This document shows positions 1 to 7,943 of a stretch of DNA of 64,000 bases, piece after piece. The position numbers and the translations under genes are program-made. Positions within the stretch are counted from its first letter, which is position 1. Every line of letters starts with the position of its first letter. The notes under the pieces were generated by a model. That model did no database searches. It was not told the DNA's origin and saw nothing but the letters and a program-made list of their open reading frames with translations. The stretch spans positions 1 to 64,000 of the forward strand of contig PKUA01000076.1 of the NCBI GenBank assembly GCA_002868905.1. The letters are read 5' to 3'. Origin of the DNA: Desulfuromonas sp. GTDB taxonomy: Bacteria; Desulfobacterota; Desulfuromonadia; Desulfuromonadales; Geothermobacteraceae.

Positions 1-157
1 TCAACAAAACAATCGGTATCAAGATAAAATCGAAAACGACAAATCGCGTCGTTTCCAGCCCGATATATGCTCAAATCGAAAAACGCCTATCTTCCCAACC
101 GAAAATAGTCGTCAACATTCCCCCCCCGAAAAAAAATGATTAACTGCAGAGAATATC
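1..157. other. Leader downstream of the GEMM riboswitch, no gene seen
   Basis: This AT-rich stretch is the minus-strand continuation of the riboswitch transcript; the gene it controls lies beyond the left edge. A short minus-strand hairpin (165-161 with 152-148) reuses the 3' strand of aptamer helix P1 and is followed about 11 nt later by a run of eight T (136-129). That could be a weak terminator competing with P1. No open reading frame with a ribosome binding site was recognised on either strand. Confidence 0.4.
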
Positions 158-257
158 GACTCTCTTCGGCGACCCGGCTACCCACCTTCGAAAAAACTTA
201 GCGAACCCGTGGCTCTGCGTCAGTGGATCACTCCACCTTTGCTCTTATCGGAGAGTC
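158..257 (-). promoter_or_regulatory. GEMM-I cyclic dinucleotide riboswitch, probably cGAMP-selective (GEMM-Ib)
   Basis: Read on the minus strand, this has the GEMM-I layout: P1 formed by GACTCTC and GAGAGTC, the GCAAA strand, a P2 hairpin closed by a GTGA tetraloop, the conserved ACGCAGAGCC segment, a CTAAG element resembling the tetraloop receptor in P3, and the terminal GGTAGCCGGGTCGCC. Aligned by eye to the Vibrio Vc2 aptamer, the ligand-selecting base (Vc2 position 20) falls at window position 243 and is A, not G. That change is the mark of Geobacter-type aptamers that sense 3',3'-cyclic AMP-GMP. The controlled gene is outside the window. The aptamer call is strong; ligand identity is inferred. 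Confidence 0.85.
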
Positions 258-275
258 TTCTACTAATTGTCTAAA

Positions 276-304
276 ATTCTAATTTTCTAACTAGCCAAAA
301 TCAA
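276..304 (-). promoter_or_regulatory. Sigma70-like promoter for the GEMM riboswitch transcript
   Basis: On the minus strand a -35 TTGATT (304-299) and a -10 TAGAAT (281-276) are separated by 17 bp. The predicted start near 269 is about 12 nt before helix P1 of the riboswitch, as expected for a riboswitch leader. Confidence 0.55.
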
Positions 305-376
305 TGCTTTTAATAAAACAGCACTTAATGTGTGCAAAAAACCATTTAATGGTAGGCAGTTGTGAAATGATCTCGA

Positions 377-922
377 TCAGAGGTACAACCAGACAAACAT
401 AAGCGGAACAATCACTCCGACACCGGTTAACACCAGGCCGCGTCGAAGAGTTTTTTTGCGGATCATCAACAACCCGCTGAGCGCAAGGAAACCAAGGGCC
501 ACGGCATAGAGGTCGGCCACCCAGGTCCAGGCCTTTTTCGGATGATTGAGATGGAGGAAATTCATTGCCCGCAAACCGGGGCGGGGGATTGCTTTTTCGT
601 AGACAACCTGGCCGGTGCGCAAGTCAATCAGGATCGAGCGTTTTTCGACGAACAACTGTAGCTGGCCGGGTGCCGGCAGGTAGCTGCTCTCAAGCTCCCC
701 TGTTTCACCGAGACGCCTAAGGATCTCCCGCTGGGTCGTTAACTGGACCGGGTCGCCGGCTACAGGGCCGATTTCGGCTGTCGCTGTTTCGATGGAGTAA
801 CTCGGGTTCCAGTCGGCGACATGGTTCACCGCCACCCCGGAGATGGCGTAGACCAGGGTCAGGCCGATGCAGAGGAATCCGATATCGCGATGCAGGAGAT
901 AATTCCAGCGCCGCCAATTCAT
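377..922 (-). CDS. PepSY-associated transmembrane-helix protein
   Basis: A 181-residue inner-membrane protein. An N-terminal helix follows the start MNWRRWNYLLHRD, a soluble PepSY-like region (about 30-125) faces the periplasm, and two hydrophobic segments close the protein (about 130-155 and 160-180). The motif HLNHPKKAWTWVADLYA before the third helix is typical of PepSY-TM proteins, which are linked to iron or cofactor handling and cell-surface redox, mostly without defined activity. I chose the ATG at 922 because it lies 4 bp after the stop of the DUF4920 gene; longer forms would overlap that gene. It is probably the last gene of a three-gene operon. Confidence 0.75.
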   Translation of the reverse strand: MNWRRWNYLLHRDIGFLCIGLTLVYAISGVAVNHVADWNPSYSIETATAEIGPVAGDPVQLTTQREILRRLGETGELESSYLPAPGQLQLFVEKRSILIDLRTGQVVYEKAIPRPGLRAMNFLHLNHPKKAWTWVADLYAVALGFLALSGLLMIRKKTLRRGLVLTGVGVIVPLMFVWLYL

Positions 923-926
923 GGTG

Positions 927-1388
927 TCAAAGCCCCGGAATCTCCGCTCCCAGGCCGCGCAAGCGGATGACCCGTTCGCCGGTGGTGACGGAGGCTGGGT
1001 CAAACGGGATTCCTTGCTCCTCGGCGTGGTGCTTGCTTCGGGCCAGGACCTGCTCCCGGGTCAGCTCGAACACTTCCACCACCCCCTCGACTTCGGCCTG
1101 CTTGCCGCGAGCTTCGAGAGGGAAGACGATTTCGCCATCGGTCACCTTGACCCTTATTTTCTCGTAGGGTCGATCGCCGGCGACGTAAATCCAGCAGCCG
1201 CGGCGGGCACAGACATCGACGATCAAGCCGCTCACCTTGACCTGTTTCCCGAGGTACTCTTCGGGTTGGTCGAGAATTGAAGAAATTGCCGTAGTCTCTG
1301 CGAGAGAGACCCCGTTGCCGAACGACTTGGCCAATACCGTGTTGGTCATCAACAGAACCATAGCCAGCAAGAGCAGAAAAGTTCTCAT
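927..1388 (-). CDS. Exported DUF4920-type protein
   Basis: The 153-residue product begins with a clear signal peptide (MRTFLLLLAMVLLMTNTVLA), so it is exported. The mature part is a small beta-rich domain with a CxxRGCW motif (about residues 60-66), which matches the DUF4920 family of periplasmic proteins; the paired cysteines could bind a metal or form a disulfide. It lies between a DUF302 gene and a PepSY-TM gene on the same strand, so the three may act together in envelope redox or metal chemistry. No enzymatic function is established for the family. Confidence 0.7.
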   Translation of the reverse strand: MRTFLLLLAMVLLMTNTVLAKSFGNGVSLAETTAISSILDQPEEYLGKQVKVSGLIVDVCARRGCWIYVAGDRPYEKIRVKVTDGEIVFPLEARGKQAEVEGVVEVFELTREQVLARSKHHAEEQGIPFDPASVTTGERVIRLRGLGAEIPGL

Positions 1389-1436
1389 AAATCCTCCGCC
1401 GAGGGGTTCCCGGCTGAAATCTTGGTCATTGGTTAA

Positions 1437-1862
1437 CTAGAATAGGGAGATTTTCTTTTTCAACTTCGGCAGCTCCTCCACCATCTCTTCCAACAGCTCC
1501 TTGATTTGCATGGTGGTTTCAATGGCAATAGGATTTTTGATCAGGTCCATGATGTTCAGCGGGTCTTTCACCATAACCTTGCAACCACCGCTTTTCAGCT
1601 CGTAGATAATGATGTTGCACGGCATCAGCAGGCCGATGTTGATATCGGCGTTGAACAGCTGCCCGGCGAACTCCCGGTTACAGGCACCGAGAATTACGTA
1701 GCGACCGAAATTTTCCTTGTCCTGCTCTGAGAGCAGGTCGCACAGGTGGAGACGAGTAAAAATCCTGAAGCCGCGTTTCCCCAGAAGTTCCTCGACCCTC
1801 GAGATCAAAGTTTCGAAAGCGAGGTCAATTGAGCATCCGAACCCGTAACCACAATCTTCCAT
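1437..1862 (-). CDS. DUF302 family protein
   Basis: The translated start is probably the ATG at 1862, preceded at suitable spacing by GGGAG, giving 141 residues. The sequence matches the DUF302 fold: an N-terminal amphipathic region, the segment YVILGACNREFAGQLF, and MPCNIIIYE followed by a VKDPLNIMDLI stretch. DUF302 proteins are small, often found beside membrane or sulfur/redox genes, and have no proven activity. No signal peptide is seen. It is the first gene of the minus-strand group with DUF4920 and PepSY-TM; the next gene starts 48 bp downstream. Confidence 0.75.
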   Translation of the reverse strand: MEDCGYGFGCSIDLAFETLISRVEELLGKRGFRIFTRLHLCDLLSEQDKENFGRYVILGACNREFAGQLFNADINIGLLMPCNIIIYELKSGGCKVMVKDPLNIMDLIKNPIAIETTMQIKELLEEMVEELPKLKKKISLF

Positions 1863-2031
1863 ACTGACGCTCCCTTGGTGGACTGATTCCCTCCAACCCA
1901 AAATCCATTCGCATCCAATGGGAACAGCCTGCCGCACATTCATTCAAAAATCAATATATTTAACATTAAATTTTACCCCTTCTGGTAAGCAAGTTTTCGC
2001 CGCCGACACAAGCAAACGACCCAAATTATGC

Positions 2032-2056
2032 TATATTTAAACCAAACCCAACCTCA
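2032..2056 (+). promoter_or_regulatory. Extended -10 element and leader of an orphan transcription unit
   Basis: TATATT at 2032-2037 is preceded by TG one base earlier, an extended -10. No good -35 is visible. It points at a strong Shine-Dalgarno (AAGGAGG around 2056-2063) and a hairpin 170 bp downstream. Confidence 0.35.
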
Positions 2057-2071
2057 AAGGAGGAAGGCATT

Positions 2072-2116
2072 ATGATTGTCTCTGAGCCGCCGGGTCACGT
2101 CAGTGCAGGACAATAA
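2072..2116 (+). CDS. Possible 14-residue peptide with a strong ribosome binding site
   Basis: ATG at 2072 follows AAGGAGGAAGG at 8-14 nt, the best Shine-Dalgarno in this 800-bp gap. It opens a reading frame of 14 codons (MIVSEPPGHVSAGQ) ending in TAA. The peptide has no recognisable function. It could be a leader peptide, a small protein, or a chance frame inside a regulatory RNA. A perfect 11-bp hairpin lies 90 bp downstream. Confidence 0.3.
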   Translation: MIVSEPPGHVSAGQ

Positions 2117-2205
2117 AAACAATCAAAGTGAATTGCGGGACATGATGCCTGAATGATCCCGACCAGTTTCCCACGACGGGAATTCGCACAGATTGAAAAG
2201 ATTAA

Positions 2206-2237
2206 CAAAGCGCCCCCAACGATTGAGGGGCGCTTTG
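2206..2237. terminator. Perfect hairpin, likely transcription terminator
   Basis: CAAAGCGCCCC and GGGGCGCTTTG form an 11-bp perfect stem with a 10-nt loop. Downstream on the plus strand the sequence is only moderately T-rich; on the minus strand it runs into TTAATCTTTT, so it may end transcripts from either side. Confidence 0.55.
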
Positions 2238-2692
2238 CTGTTTCAGCTGTTAAAATCCGAGCAGAGTTATATTGTAATGCATGACACGACAATTTCGTCG
2301 GCGGTCTGTCAACAGTTTTTCCCGGAAAGCACGTCCATTTTCTCACAACGACACACGCCCATCCCACAATCAACACGAAGCCGGACAAACCACACGCAAT
2401 GCCATTCACCCTCTATTCATTTACCGGGACTGGTCGATCAACCGGCTTTCCCAGTCGGCCCATCGTGGACAACTTGACAGAACCGGGCAGAATGATAGCC
2501 TCTAACTATATGGAATAAATACATAATTATCATCAAGAGCCAAAGACTTTGTCATGCTTTACCCGAGACAGAAACGACTCTTCACCATCCATACTTGCTT
2601 CATCGCCCATGACTTGGGAAACGTCCGTCTCGACGTTGCGCCTCCCAACCATCCCCCACAGGTGGTTGTTCCACTCGGTATCGGATCACAAA
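2238..2692. other. Gap without a supported gene
   Basis: Open frames here have no ribosome binding site and no recognisable product. The frame of the phospholipase D gene is open upstream to 2549, but the extra residues do not look like family sequence, so I treat them as noncoding. Confidence 0.4.
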
Positions 2693-4819
2693 ATGGGTTC
2701 TGAGAACATGGCCCTCCAACTGGAAAATAATTGCTGGCGCATTGCAAAGGCAAACCGTACGGCATTTCTGATCGACGGTGAAGACTACTTCCGGGCGATC
2801 GCGGAAGCGTGCGAAGCGGCACGAAGCCTTATTATCATCATCGGCTGGGACATCGACAGCCGCATCCGGCTGCGTCGCGGCAAAGACGACAAACAGGAAA
2901 CGCTGAAGCAGTTTCTGGATCGTCTTGCAACTGAAAAACCGGAACTGCAAATCTACCTGCTCGAGTGGGACTTCGCCATGCTCTACTCCATGGAGCGGGA
3001 GACCTGGCCCATTTTCAGCCTCGACTGGCAGACCCATCAGCGGGTTCACTTCGAGCTTGATGACGCCCACCCGGTCGGAGCTTCCCATCACCAGAAAATT
3101 GTCACGATTGATGACAAGCTGGCTTTCGTCGGGGGATTTGATCTCGCCTGCGCACGTTGGGACACCTCGGAACACCTGCCGCATCATCCTCAGAGAAAAG
3201 ACAATGGTGACAGCCACGACCCGTTTCACGACGTGCAAACGCTGATCGATGGTGACGCTGCCGAGGCAGTAGCAGAGTTGGCCCGACGCCGCTGGCGGAA
3301 TTTGACGGGCGATGACCTGCCGGAGGTTGCGGCATCCGGACAGGACCCTTGGCCGGATGCCGTACCGGTTGACCTGAAAGATGAAAACATCGCCATCCTC
3401 AGAACAGAACCGGAGCATGAGGGGGAAAGTGAAGTCAGGGAAATCGAGGATTTTTACCTGTCTGCGATCGAACAGGCGAAACACCAGATTTACATCGAAA
3501 ACCAGTACCTGACCTCACACGTTATAGGGAACGCCCTGGAAGATTCTTTATCCAAAAAATCCGGTCCGGAAATCCTCATCGTTTTGCCGAAAGAATGCTC
3601 AGGCTGGCTGGAAAAGGAGACCATGGGTGCCCTGCGACAGCGCCTGTTGCAACGTCTGCGGGATGCAGACAAGCATAAAAGATTGAAAGTCTTCTATCCC
3701 GACCATTGCGACCTCGAGGAAGGGATCATCAACGTCCACAGTAAGCTCATGATTGTCGATGGCCGCCTGGCGACCATCGGCTCGGCCAACCTCAGCAACC
3801 GTTCCATGGGATTTGACACCGAATGCAACCTCGCCCTCACGGGAGACGATGACACCGCCACCAAACAGATGGTTTCTTCCCTGCGGGATCGATTGCTGGC
3901 CGAGCACCTCGGTTGCGATCCGGAGAAGGTCAAAACAACCTTTGAGAAATGCGGTTCGCTGCTCAAAACCGTCGAAAGTTTAGCCGGGGGACAAAGAACC
4001 CTGCGCGACCTCCCGTGCATCGCCACAGACCATGTTATTGACAGCCTGTCCGCCGACACCCTGGTCGACCCCGAACGTCCATTGCAGATAGAGCAATTCC
4101 TCGATTACTTCGGCATCGGCACCGAGACACGGGAGGAGCAGGGCAGTATAAGGCAGAAGCTGTGGTATTTCCTCGGTACTCTGGCGTTTTGCCTGCTGCT
4201 CGCCATTTTGTGGCGACTCTCTCCACTCGGGGAGATGCTCACCATTGACACGTTGCTCAACGCGGCTGACCGCATTCGGGAAAGTGTTTTCACGGTGCCG
4301 ATCGTCCTGGCGATCTACCTCATCGGCAGCTGCCTGATGTTTCCCGTCACCTTGATGATTGTCGCCACGGCGATCAGCTTCGGACCGGTTATGGGGTTCA
4401 CCCTGGCATTCAGCGGCAGCCTGCTCGGCGGACTCGCCAGCTACCTGGCCGGACGCTGGCTCGGACGGGACGTGGTCAGAAAACTTGCCGGTGATCGTTT
4501 GAACAGGCTAAGCCGTCGCCTTGCACGGCGAGGCTGGCTGACCATCGCCCTGGTCAGGGTCGTGCCGATTGCCCCCTTTACCATCATCAACCTGGTTGCC
4601 GGATCGACTCATATCTCAACCCGGTCCTTTCTGATCGGTACGGCGGTCGGGATGGGGCCCGGCATCATGGCGATCATGCTGTTCGAGGGAGGGATCGAAC
4701 AGGCGCTGCGCAATCCGAACTGGGGAACAGTGCTCCTCGCCGTTGCCGCCATTGTCGGTGCAGTCCTGTTGCTCTACCTTGGAAAACGATGGCTCCTGAA
4801 GCGCGAGAAAGAGATATGA
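2693..4819 (+). CDS. Phospholipase D family protein fused to a VTT (DedA/TMEM64-like) membrane domain
   Basis: About 708 residues in two halves. The N-terminal half (to about 470) is a phospholipase D fold with both HKD motifs: HHQKIVTIDD near residue 133 and HSKLMIVDG near residue 345. The C-terminal part has a run of hydrophobic helices and the VTT signature region around SCLMFPVTLMI and VRVVPIAPFTIINLVAG, related to DedA/TMEM64 proteins that move or remodel phospholipids. Together they suggest a membrane-bound phosphodiesterase or transferase acting on phospholipids. The start is uncertain: ATG 2693 and ATG 2708 (MALQLENNCWRIAK) are both possible and neither has a strong ribosome binding site. 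The stop overlaps the next gene by ATGA. Confidence 0.85.
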   Translation: MGSENMALQLENNCWRIAKANRTAFLIDGEDYFRAIAEACEAARSLIIIIGWDIDSRIRLRRGKDDKQETLKQFLDRLATEKPELQIYLLEWDFAMLYSMERETWPIFSLDWQTHQRVHFELDDAHPVGASHHQKIVTIDDKLAFVGGFDLACARWDTSEHLPHHPQRKDNGDSHDPFHDVQTLIDGDAAEAVAELARRRWRNLTGDDLPEVAASGQDPWPDAVPVDLKDENIAILRTEPEHEGESEVREIEDFYLSAIEQAKHQIYIENQYLTSHVIGNALEDSLSKKSGPEILIVLPKECSGWLEKETMGALRQRLLQRLRDADKHKRLKVFYPDHCDLEEGIINVHSKLMIVDGRLATIGSANLSNRSMGFDTECNLALTGDDDTATKQMVSSLRDRLLAEHLGCDPEKVKTTFEKCGSLLKTVESLAGGQRTLRDLPCIATDHVIDSLSADTLVDPERPLQIEQFLDYFGIGTETREEQGSIRQKLWYFLGTLAFCLLLAILWRLSPLGEMLTIDTLLNAADRIRESVFTVPIVLAIYLIGSCLMFPVTLMIVATAISFGPVMGFTLAFSGSLLGGLASYLAGRWLGRDVVRKLAGDRLNRLSRRLARRGWLTIALVRVVPIAPFTIINLVAGSTHISTRSFLIGTAVGMGPGIMAIMLFEGGIEQALRNPNWGTVLLAVAAIVGAVLLLYLGKRWLLKREKEI

Positions 4820-5511
4820 CCGACCGGGAATCATTGCGCCTGGCGACCTGGAACATTCATATGGGGGTCGGCCTCGACGGGCAACGGGACATTCAACGGG
4901 TCGGACAGGTGATCGGCGAGATAACTCCAGACGTGATCGGCTTGCAGGAAGTTGACAACCGGCCCGGGCAAAACGGTGACGATTTACAGCAGCTCGGGCA
5001 TCACACCGGACTGGAGATCGTAAGCGGGCCGACCATGCAGCGTTCAACGGGGGATTACGGCAATGCCTTGCTGACCCGGCTTCCCATTCTAAAGGTCGAA
5101 CGCCACGACATCAGCTTTAAAAAGAGGGAACCGCGTGGTTTACTGATCGTGCATCTCGATTGGAACGGTGAAACCATCCAGATTGCGGTCACCCACCTCG
5201 GACTGAAAGCGGGTGAACGACGTCACCAGGTCCAACATCTCATCGACTTCCTTGATCAACCAGGCCGCTTCCCCCTGGTTCTGATGGGCGATTTTAACGA
5301 ATGGCTTTTCCTGGGGAGGCCGATGCGCTGGTTGCGACGTCACTTCGGCCGTTGGCAATCGCCGCGAAGTTTCCCGTCGAAACGACCGCTGCTCCGGCTT
5401 GACCACATTCTGGCCGATCCCCCGACGAGGTTAAACCGTCCAGCCCTCCACAACTCCCCTCTGGCGAAAACCGCCTCAGACCACCTCCCCCTGGTCGCCT
5501 ATTTCCAATAA
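4816..5511 (+). CDS. Endonuclease/exonuclease/phosphatase family protein
   Basis: 231 residues with the EEP fold: TWNIHMG near the N-terminus, the catalytic Glu in IGLQEVD, THLGLKAGERR, the metal/catalytic MGDFNEW and the terminal SDHLPLVAY. No signal peptide. The ATG overlaps the stop of the phospholipase D gene (ATGA) and GAGAAAGAG precedes it, so the two are translationally coupled. In this pairing the enzyme is more likely to cut a phosphodiester or phosphomonoester of a lipid headgroup than DNA, but that is inference from context; this pair of genes is widespread in bacteria. Confidence 0.8.
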   Translation: MTDRESLRLATWNIHMGVGLDGQRDIQRVGQVIGEITPDVIGLQEVDNRPGQNGDDLQQLGHHTGLEIVSGPTMQRSTGDYGNALLTRLPILKVERHDISFKKREPRGLLIVHLDWNGETIQIAVTHLGLKAGERRHQVQHLIDFLDQPGRFPLVLMGDFNEWLFLGRPMRWLRRHFGRWQSPRSFPSKRPLLRLDHILADPPTRLNRPALHNSPLAKTASDHLPLVAYFQ

Positions 5512-5620
5512 ACCGACCGGCGCTACCGTCAACATCACCACCAAGTTCACGCAGCGGTCTCGGGAACAGCTTCACGCAGCACGCCACCGGGATTGATAAC
5601 CTGAGGAAAGCACACGTTCC

Positions 5621-6973
5621 TTATAATTGCTTGACCAGTTGGCGCGCCGCCGTCTGCACCGGGTCCCAGACGGGAGAGAACGGTGGGGCGTAGCTCAGAT
5701 CGAGGTCAATGACATCTTCGACTGTCATGCCGGCCGTCAGGGCAGTGGCGACGGTGTCGATCCGCTTGGCGGAACCCTCCAGCCCGACGATCTGGGCGCC
5801 GAGCAGGCGACCGCTTCCCTTTTCGCCGAGCATTTTGACGGTCACCTTGCCCGATCCCGGAAAATAACCGGCCCGGGTCTTGGCGGTGATGGTCGCGGTG
5901 GCATACTCAAAGTCGAGTTTTTTCAGCTCTTTCTCCTGCAACCCGGCCCGAGCGACCTCGACCCGGCAGATCTTGCTGACGGCGGTCCCGACCACCCCGG
6001 GGAAACGGGCCTCCCCGCCGGCGAGGTTGGTGCCGGCCACCAGGCCCTGCTTGTTGGCCACCGTCCCGAGAGCAATATAAGTCGGTTCTCCGCTGAGGCG
6101 GTGAACAGTGGCAACACAATCCCCCGCAGCCCAGATATTGGATGCGCTGGTCCGCATCCGGTCATCGACCAGGATCCCATTTTTTACGCCGAGATCGAGC
6201 CCGGCGGCCGCAGCCAATTCCGAATTCGGGCGCACCCCCATGCCGAGAATAACAACATCGGCCGGCAAAGTGCGACGGTCGGTGACAACCGCAGTGACCC
6301 GACCATCGCGTGTCTCGAACCCGGTCATCGTTTCAGACAGATAGAGCGTCACCTCCGCCTCCCGCAACGCCTGCGACACCAGGGCGCCCATATCGGGATC
6401 GAGGGTCCCCATGACTTCGGGACCATGCTGAACGAGAGAAACATTCAAGCCCTTGCGAATCAGGGCTTCGGCCATCTCCAGCCCGATATAGCCGCCGCCG
6501 ACCACCACGGCCGTGCGCGGTTTCTCCTCGGCCAGGAATTGGTGTACGCGGATACCGCTGCTCAGGGTTGACAGCCCGAAAATCCCGCGCGAATGGCTCC
6601 CGGGCACATCCGGGCAGAACGGACACGCCCCGGTCGCGATCAGCAGCTGATCGTAGGGTTCGCTGACCTCCTCGTCCTCGCGGGTACGGATCGCAACCTG
6701 CTGCCGTTCCGGATCGATGGCGATGACCTCGTGGCCGGTTCGCACATCGATATTGTATTTGTCACGAAAGGTTTCGGGCGAGCGGGCCACGAGGTGATCG
6801 ACATTCTCGACCAGACCACCGATAAAGTAAGGCATACCGCAGGCCGAGTAGGAGGTGAAATCGGTCCGTTCCAGGACCAGGATCTCCCTTTCCGGCTGTT
6901 CTCGACGAATCTTGGATGCGGCACTCATGCCGGCGGCGTCCCCGCCGACAATGACGACCCGGTCTTTTGACAT
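5621..6973 (-). CDS. FAD-dependent CoA-disulfide reductase-like / NADH oxidase-like oxidoreductase
   Basis: 450 residues of the pyridine nucleotide-disulfide oxidoreductase family. The N-terminal FAD site is VIVGGDAAGMSAA. The single active cysteine is C45 in SYSACGMPY, the SxxxCGxPY motif of CoA-disulfide reductases and NADH oxidases/persulfide reductases. The NAD(P)H site is VVVGGGYIGLEMAEAL, the second FAD motif is NIWAAGDC, and a dimerisation domain ends the protein. No C-terminal rhodanese domain is present, which argues against the fused CoA-disulfide/persulfide reductases. It stands alone; a 14-bp perfect palindrome lies about 90 bp upstream. The exact substrate (CoA disulfide, polysulfide or oxygen) cannot be read from sequence. 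Confidence 0.85.
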   Translation of the reverse strand: MSKDRVVIVGGDAAGMSAASKIRREQPEREILVLERTDFTSYSACGMPYFIGGLVENVDHLVARSPETFRDKYNIDVRTGHEVIAIDPERQQVAIRTREDEEVSEPYDQLLIATGACPFCPDVPGSHSRGIFGLSTLSSGIRVHQFLAEEKPRTAVVVGGGYIGLEMAEALIRKGLNVSLVQHGPEVMGTLDPDMGALVSQALREAEVTLYLSETMTGFETRDGRVTAVVTDRRTLPADVVILGMGVRPNSELAAAAGLDLGVKNGILVDDRMRTSASNIWAAGDCVATVHRLSGEPTYIALGTVANKQGLVAGTNLAGGEARFPGVVGTAVSKICRVEVARAGLQEKELKKLDFEYATATITAKTRAGYFPGSGKVTVKMLGEKGSGRLLGAQIVGLEGSAKRIDTVATALTAGMTVEDVIDLDLSYAPPFSPVWDPVQTAARQLVKQL

Positions 6974-7063
6974 AGGAGATCCTTTCCCCTGGGGAACATT
7001 TCACTGTGCGATCATGGCCAAGTTTATCCAGTTTGGGCCACCAAGCAAGAACCCTGTAAGTTT

Positions 7064-7077
7064 CGAATCATGATTCG
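7064..7077. promoter_or_regulatory. Palindrome upstream of the flavoprotein gene, candidate operator
   Basis: CGAATCATGATTCG is a perfect 14-bp palindrome 91 bp before the start of the minus-strand oxidoreductase. No partner regulator gene is adjacent. Confidence 0.3.
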
Positions 7078-7252
7078 CAGCCACGCAAAGCTCAAACTGA
7101 CTTGTCCCGATAAGCTGTTAGACTTCAACCTGAAGCAACAGACTCAAATACGACTTGCAGATGGATTGGGATGACCATGCGCCGCCTCAAGGCACAGCAC
7201 CTCACACTGTATTAAAACCACGAGCTTTATCCCAAGGCTCGCAGGTTCTACC

Positions 7253-7370
7253 CCCCCCTTTCTCCTGGGGGAGAAGGTGCCCGTAAGGACGAATGAGGGG
7301 CATTATGTTCTTTGTGTTTCCCCTCACCCGGCGCTTCGCACCACCCTCTCCCTGAGGAAGAGGGAAAATG
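7253..7370. repeat. Degenerate palindromic repeat of the CCCTCWCC...CTCCC type
   Basis: Two arms of about 47 bp in inverted orientation (7253-7300 and 7321-7370) both read CCCCTCA...CACC(T/C)TCTCCC...GGAG when oriented alike, separated by an AT-rich 20 bp. This is the pattern of the short extragenic palindromic elements found in many proteobacterial genomes. A spurious open frame runs across it. No terminal transposase-type repeats or target duplication were identified. Confidence 0.55.
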
Positions 7371-7466
7371 CTCTTTAATTTATCAGGACTCAATTCCAGG
7401 AAGAAATTATGCTTTTCGGTGCATAGTTCTTAGTACACAAACGGCCCGAGCACGTCCCCGAACACG

Positions 7467-7499
7467 AATCGGCCCAACCGAAATTCGGTTGGGCCGATT
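7467..7499. terminator. Strong hairpin terminator after yciH
   Basis: AATCGGCCCAACCGAA pairs perfectly with the mirror arm ending GGTTGGGCCGATT. It lies 34 bp beyond the yciH stop. The T-rich tail (TTTAGTATTTT) is on the plus-strand side, so it may act in both directions. Confidence 0.6.
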
Positions 7500-7532
7500 T
7501 AGTATTTTCATAACCGGGACCAGGTCAAGACA

Positions 7533-7898
7533 TCAACCGCCGCTTAGCTTCACCTTCCATCCCTTGGCTGAAAGCAGATCGACCAGCAGGTCCCGGTGAT
7601 CACCCTGGATCTCGATCACCCCGTCCTTCAGGGTGCCACCGGTCCCGCACTTCTTTTTCAATTCCTTGGCCAATTGCTTAAGCTCAGCCTCAGGCAACGG
7701 GACGCCGCTGACGAGCGAGACGCCCTTCCCCTTGCGTCCCTTGGTCTGACGCCCGACCCGGACCACGCCGTCCCCGGGCGACCCCTCCGCCCCCTGCTTT
7801 CGGCAGGCGCACGCCGCAACCGGCTTACCGCAACCGGGGCACATCCGACCGTGTTCGCTTGAGTAAACGAGGCCGCTATTTGATCTATTGCGTACCAT
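7533..7898 (-). CDS. yciH: Translation initiation factor SUI1/eIF1-like protein YciH
   Basis: 121 residues. The C-terminal half carries the SUI1/eIF1 fold with KKKCGTGGTLKDGVIEIQGDH, the most conserved stretch of the family, which binds the small ribosomal subunit and checks start selection. The N-terminal part has a CPGC...CAC cysteine cluster (about residues 19-31) that looks like a zinc ribbon, seen in many bacterial YciH proteins. The ATG at 7898 follows a modest AGG. It is last on the strand after the KamA paralogue, 45 bp downstream of it; functional linkage is not obvious. Confidence 0.85.
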   Translation of the reverse strand: MVRNRSNSGLVYSSEHGRMCPGCGKPVAACACRKQGAEGSPGDGVVRVGRQTKGRKGKGVSLVSGVPLPEAELKQLAKELKKKCGTGGTLKDGVIEIQGDHRDLLVDLLSAKGWKVKLSGG

Positions 7899-7943
7899 GT
7901 GCTGCCTTTCGACAGGAGGAAAAAGCTACCTCAAAAAAGGGCT

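Noticed and set aside
2095-2409. Minus-strand frame of 104 codons in the gap before the phospholipase D gene
   Set aside because: Overlaps the hairpin at 2206-2237 and lacks a ribosome binding site and recognisable sequence.
2549-2692. N-terminal extension of the phospholipase D protein from a TTG
   Set aside because: The residues are not family-like and no ribosome binding site precedes the TTG.
7202-7393. Short minus-strand frame with a PLPQGEGG stretch
   Set aside because: This is translation of the palindromic repeat, seen in many spurious annotations, not a protein.
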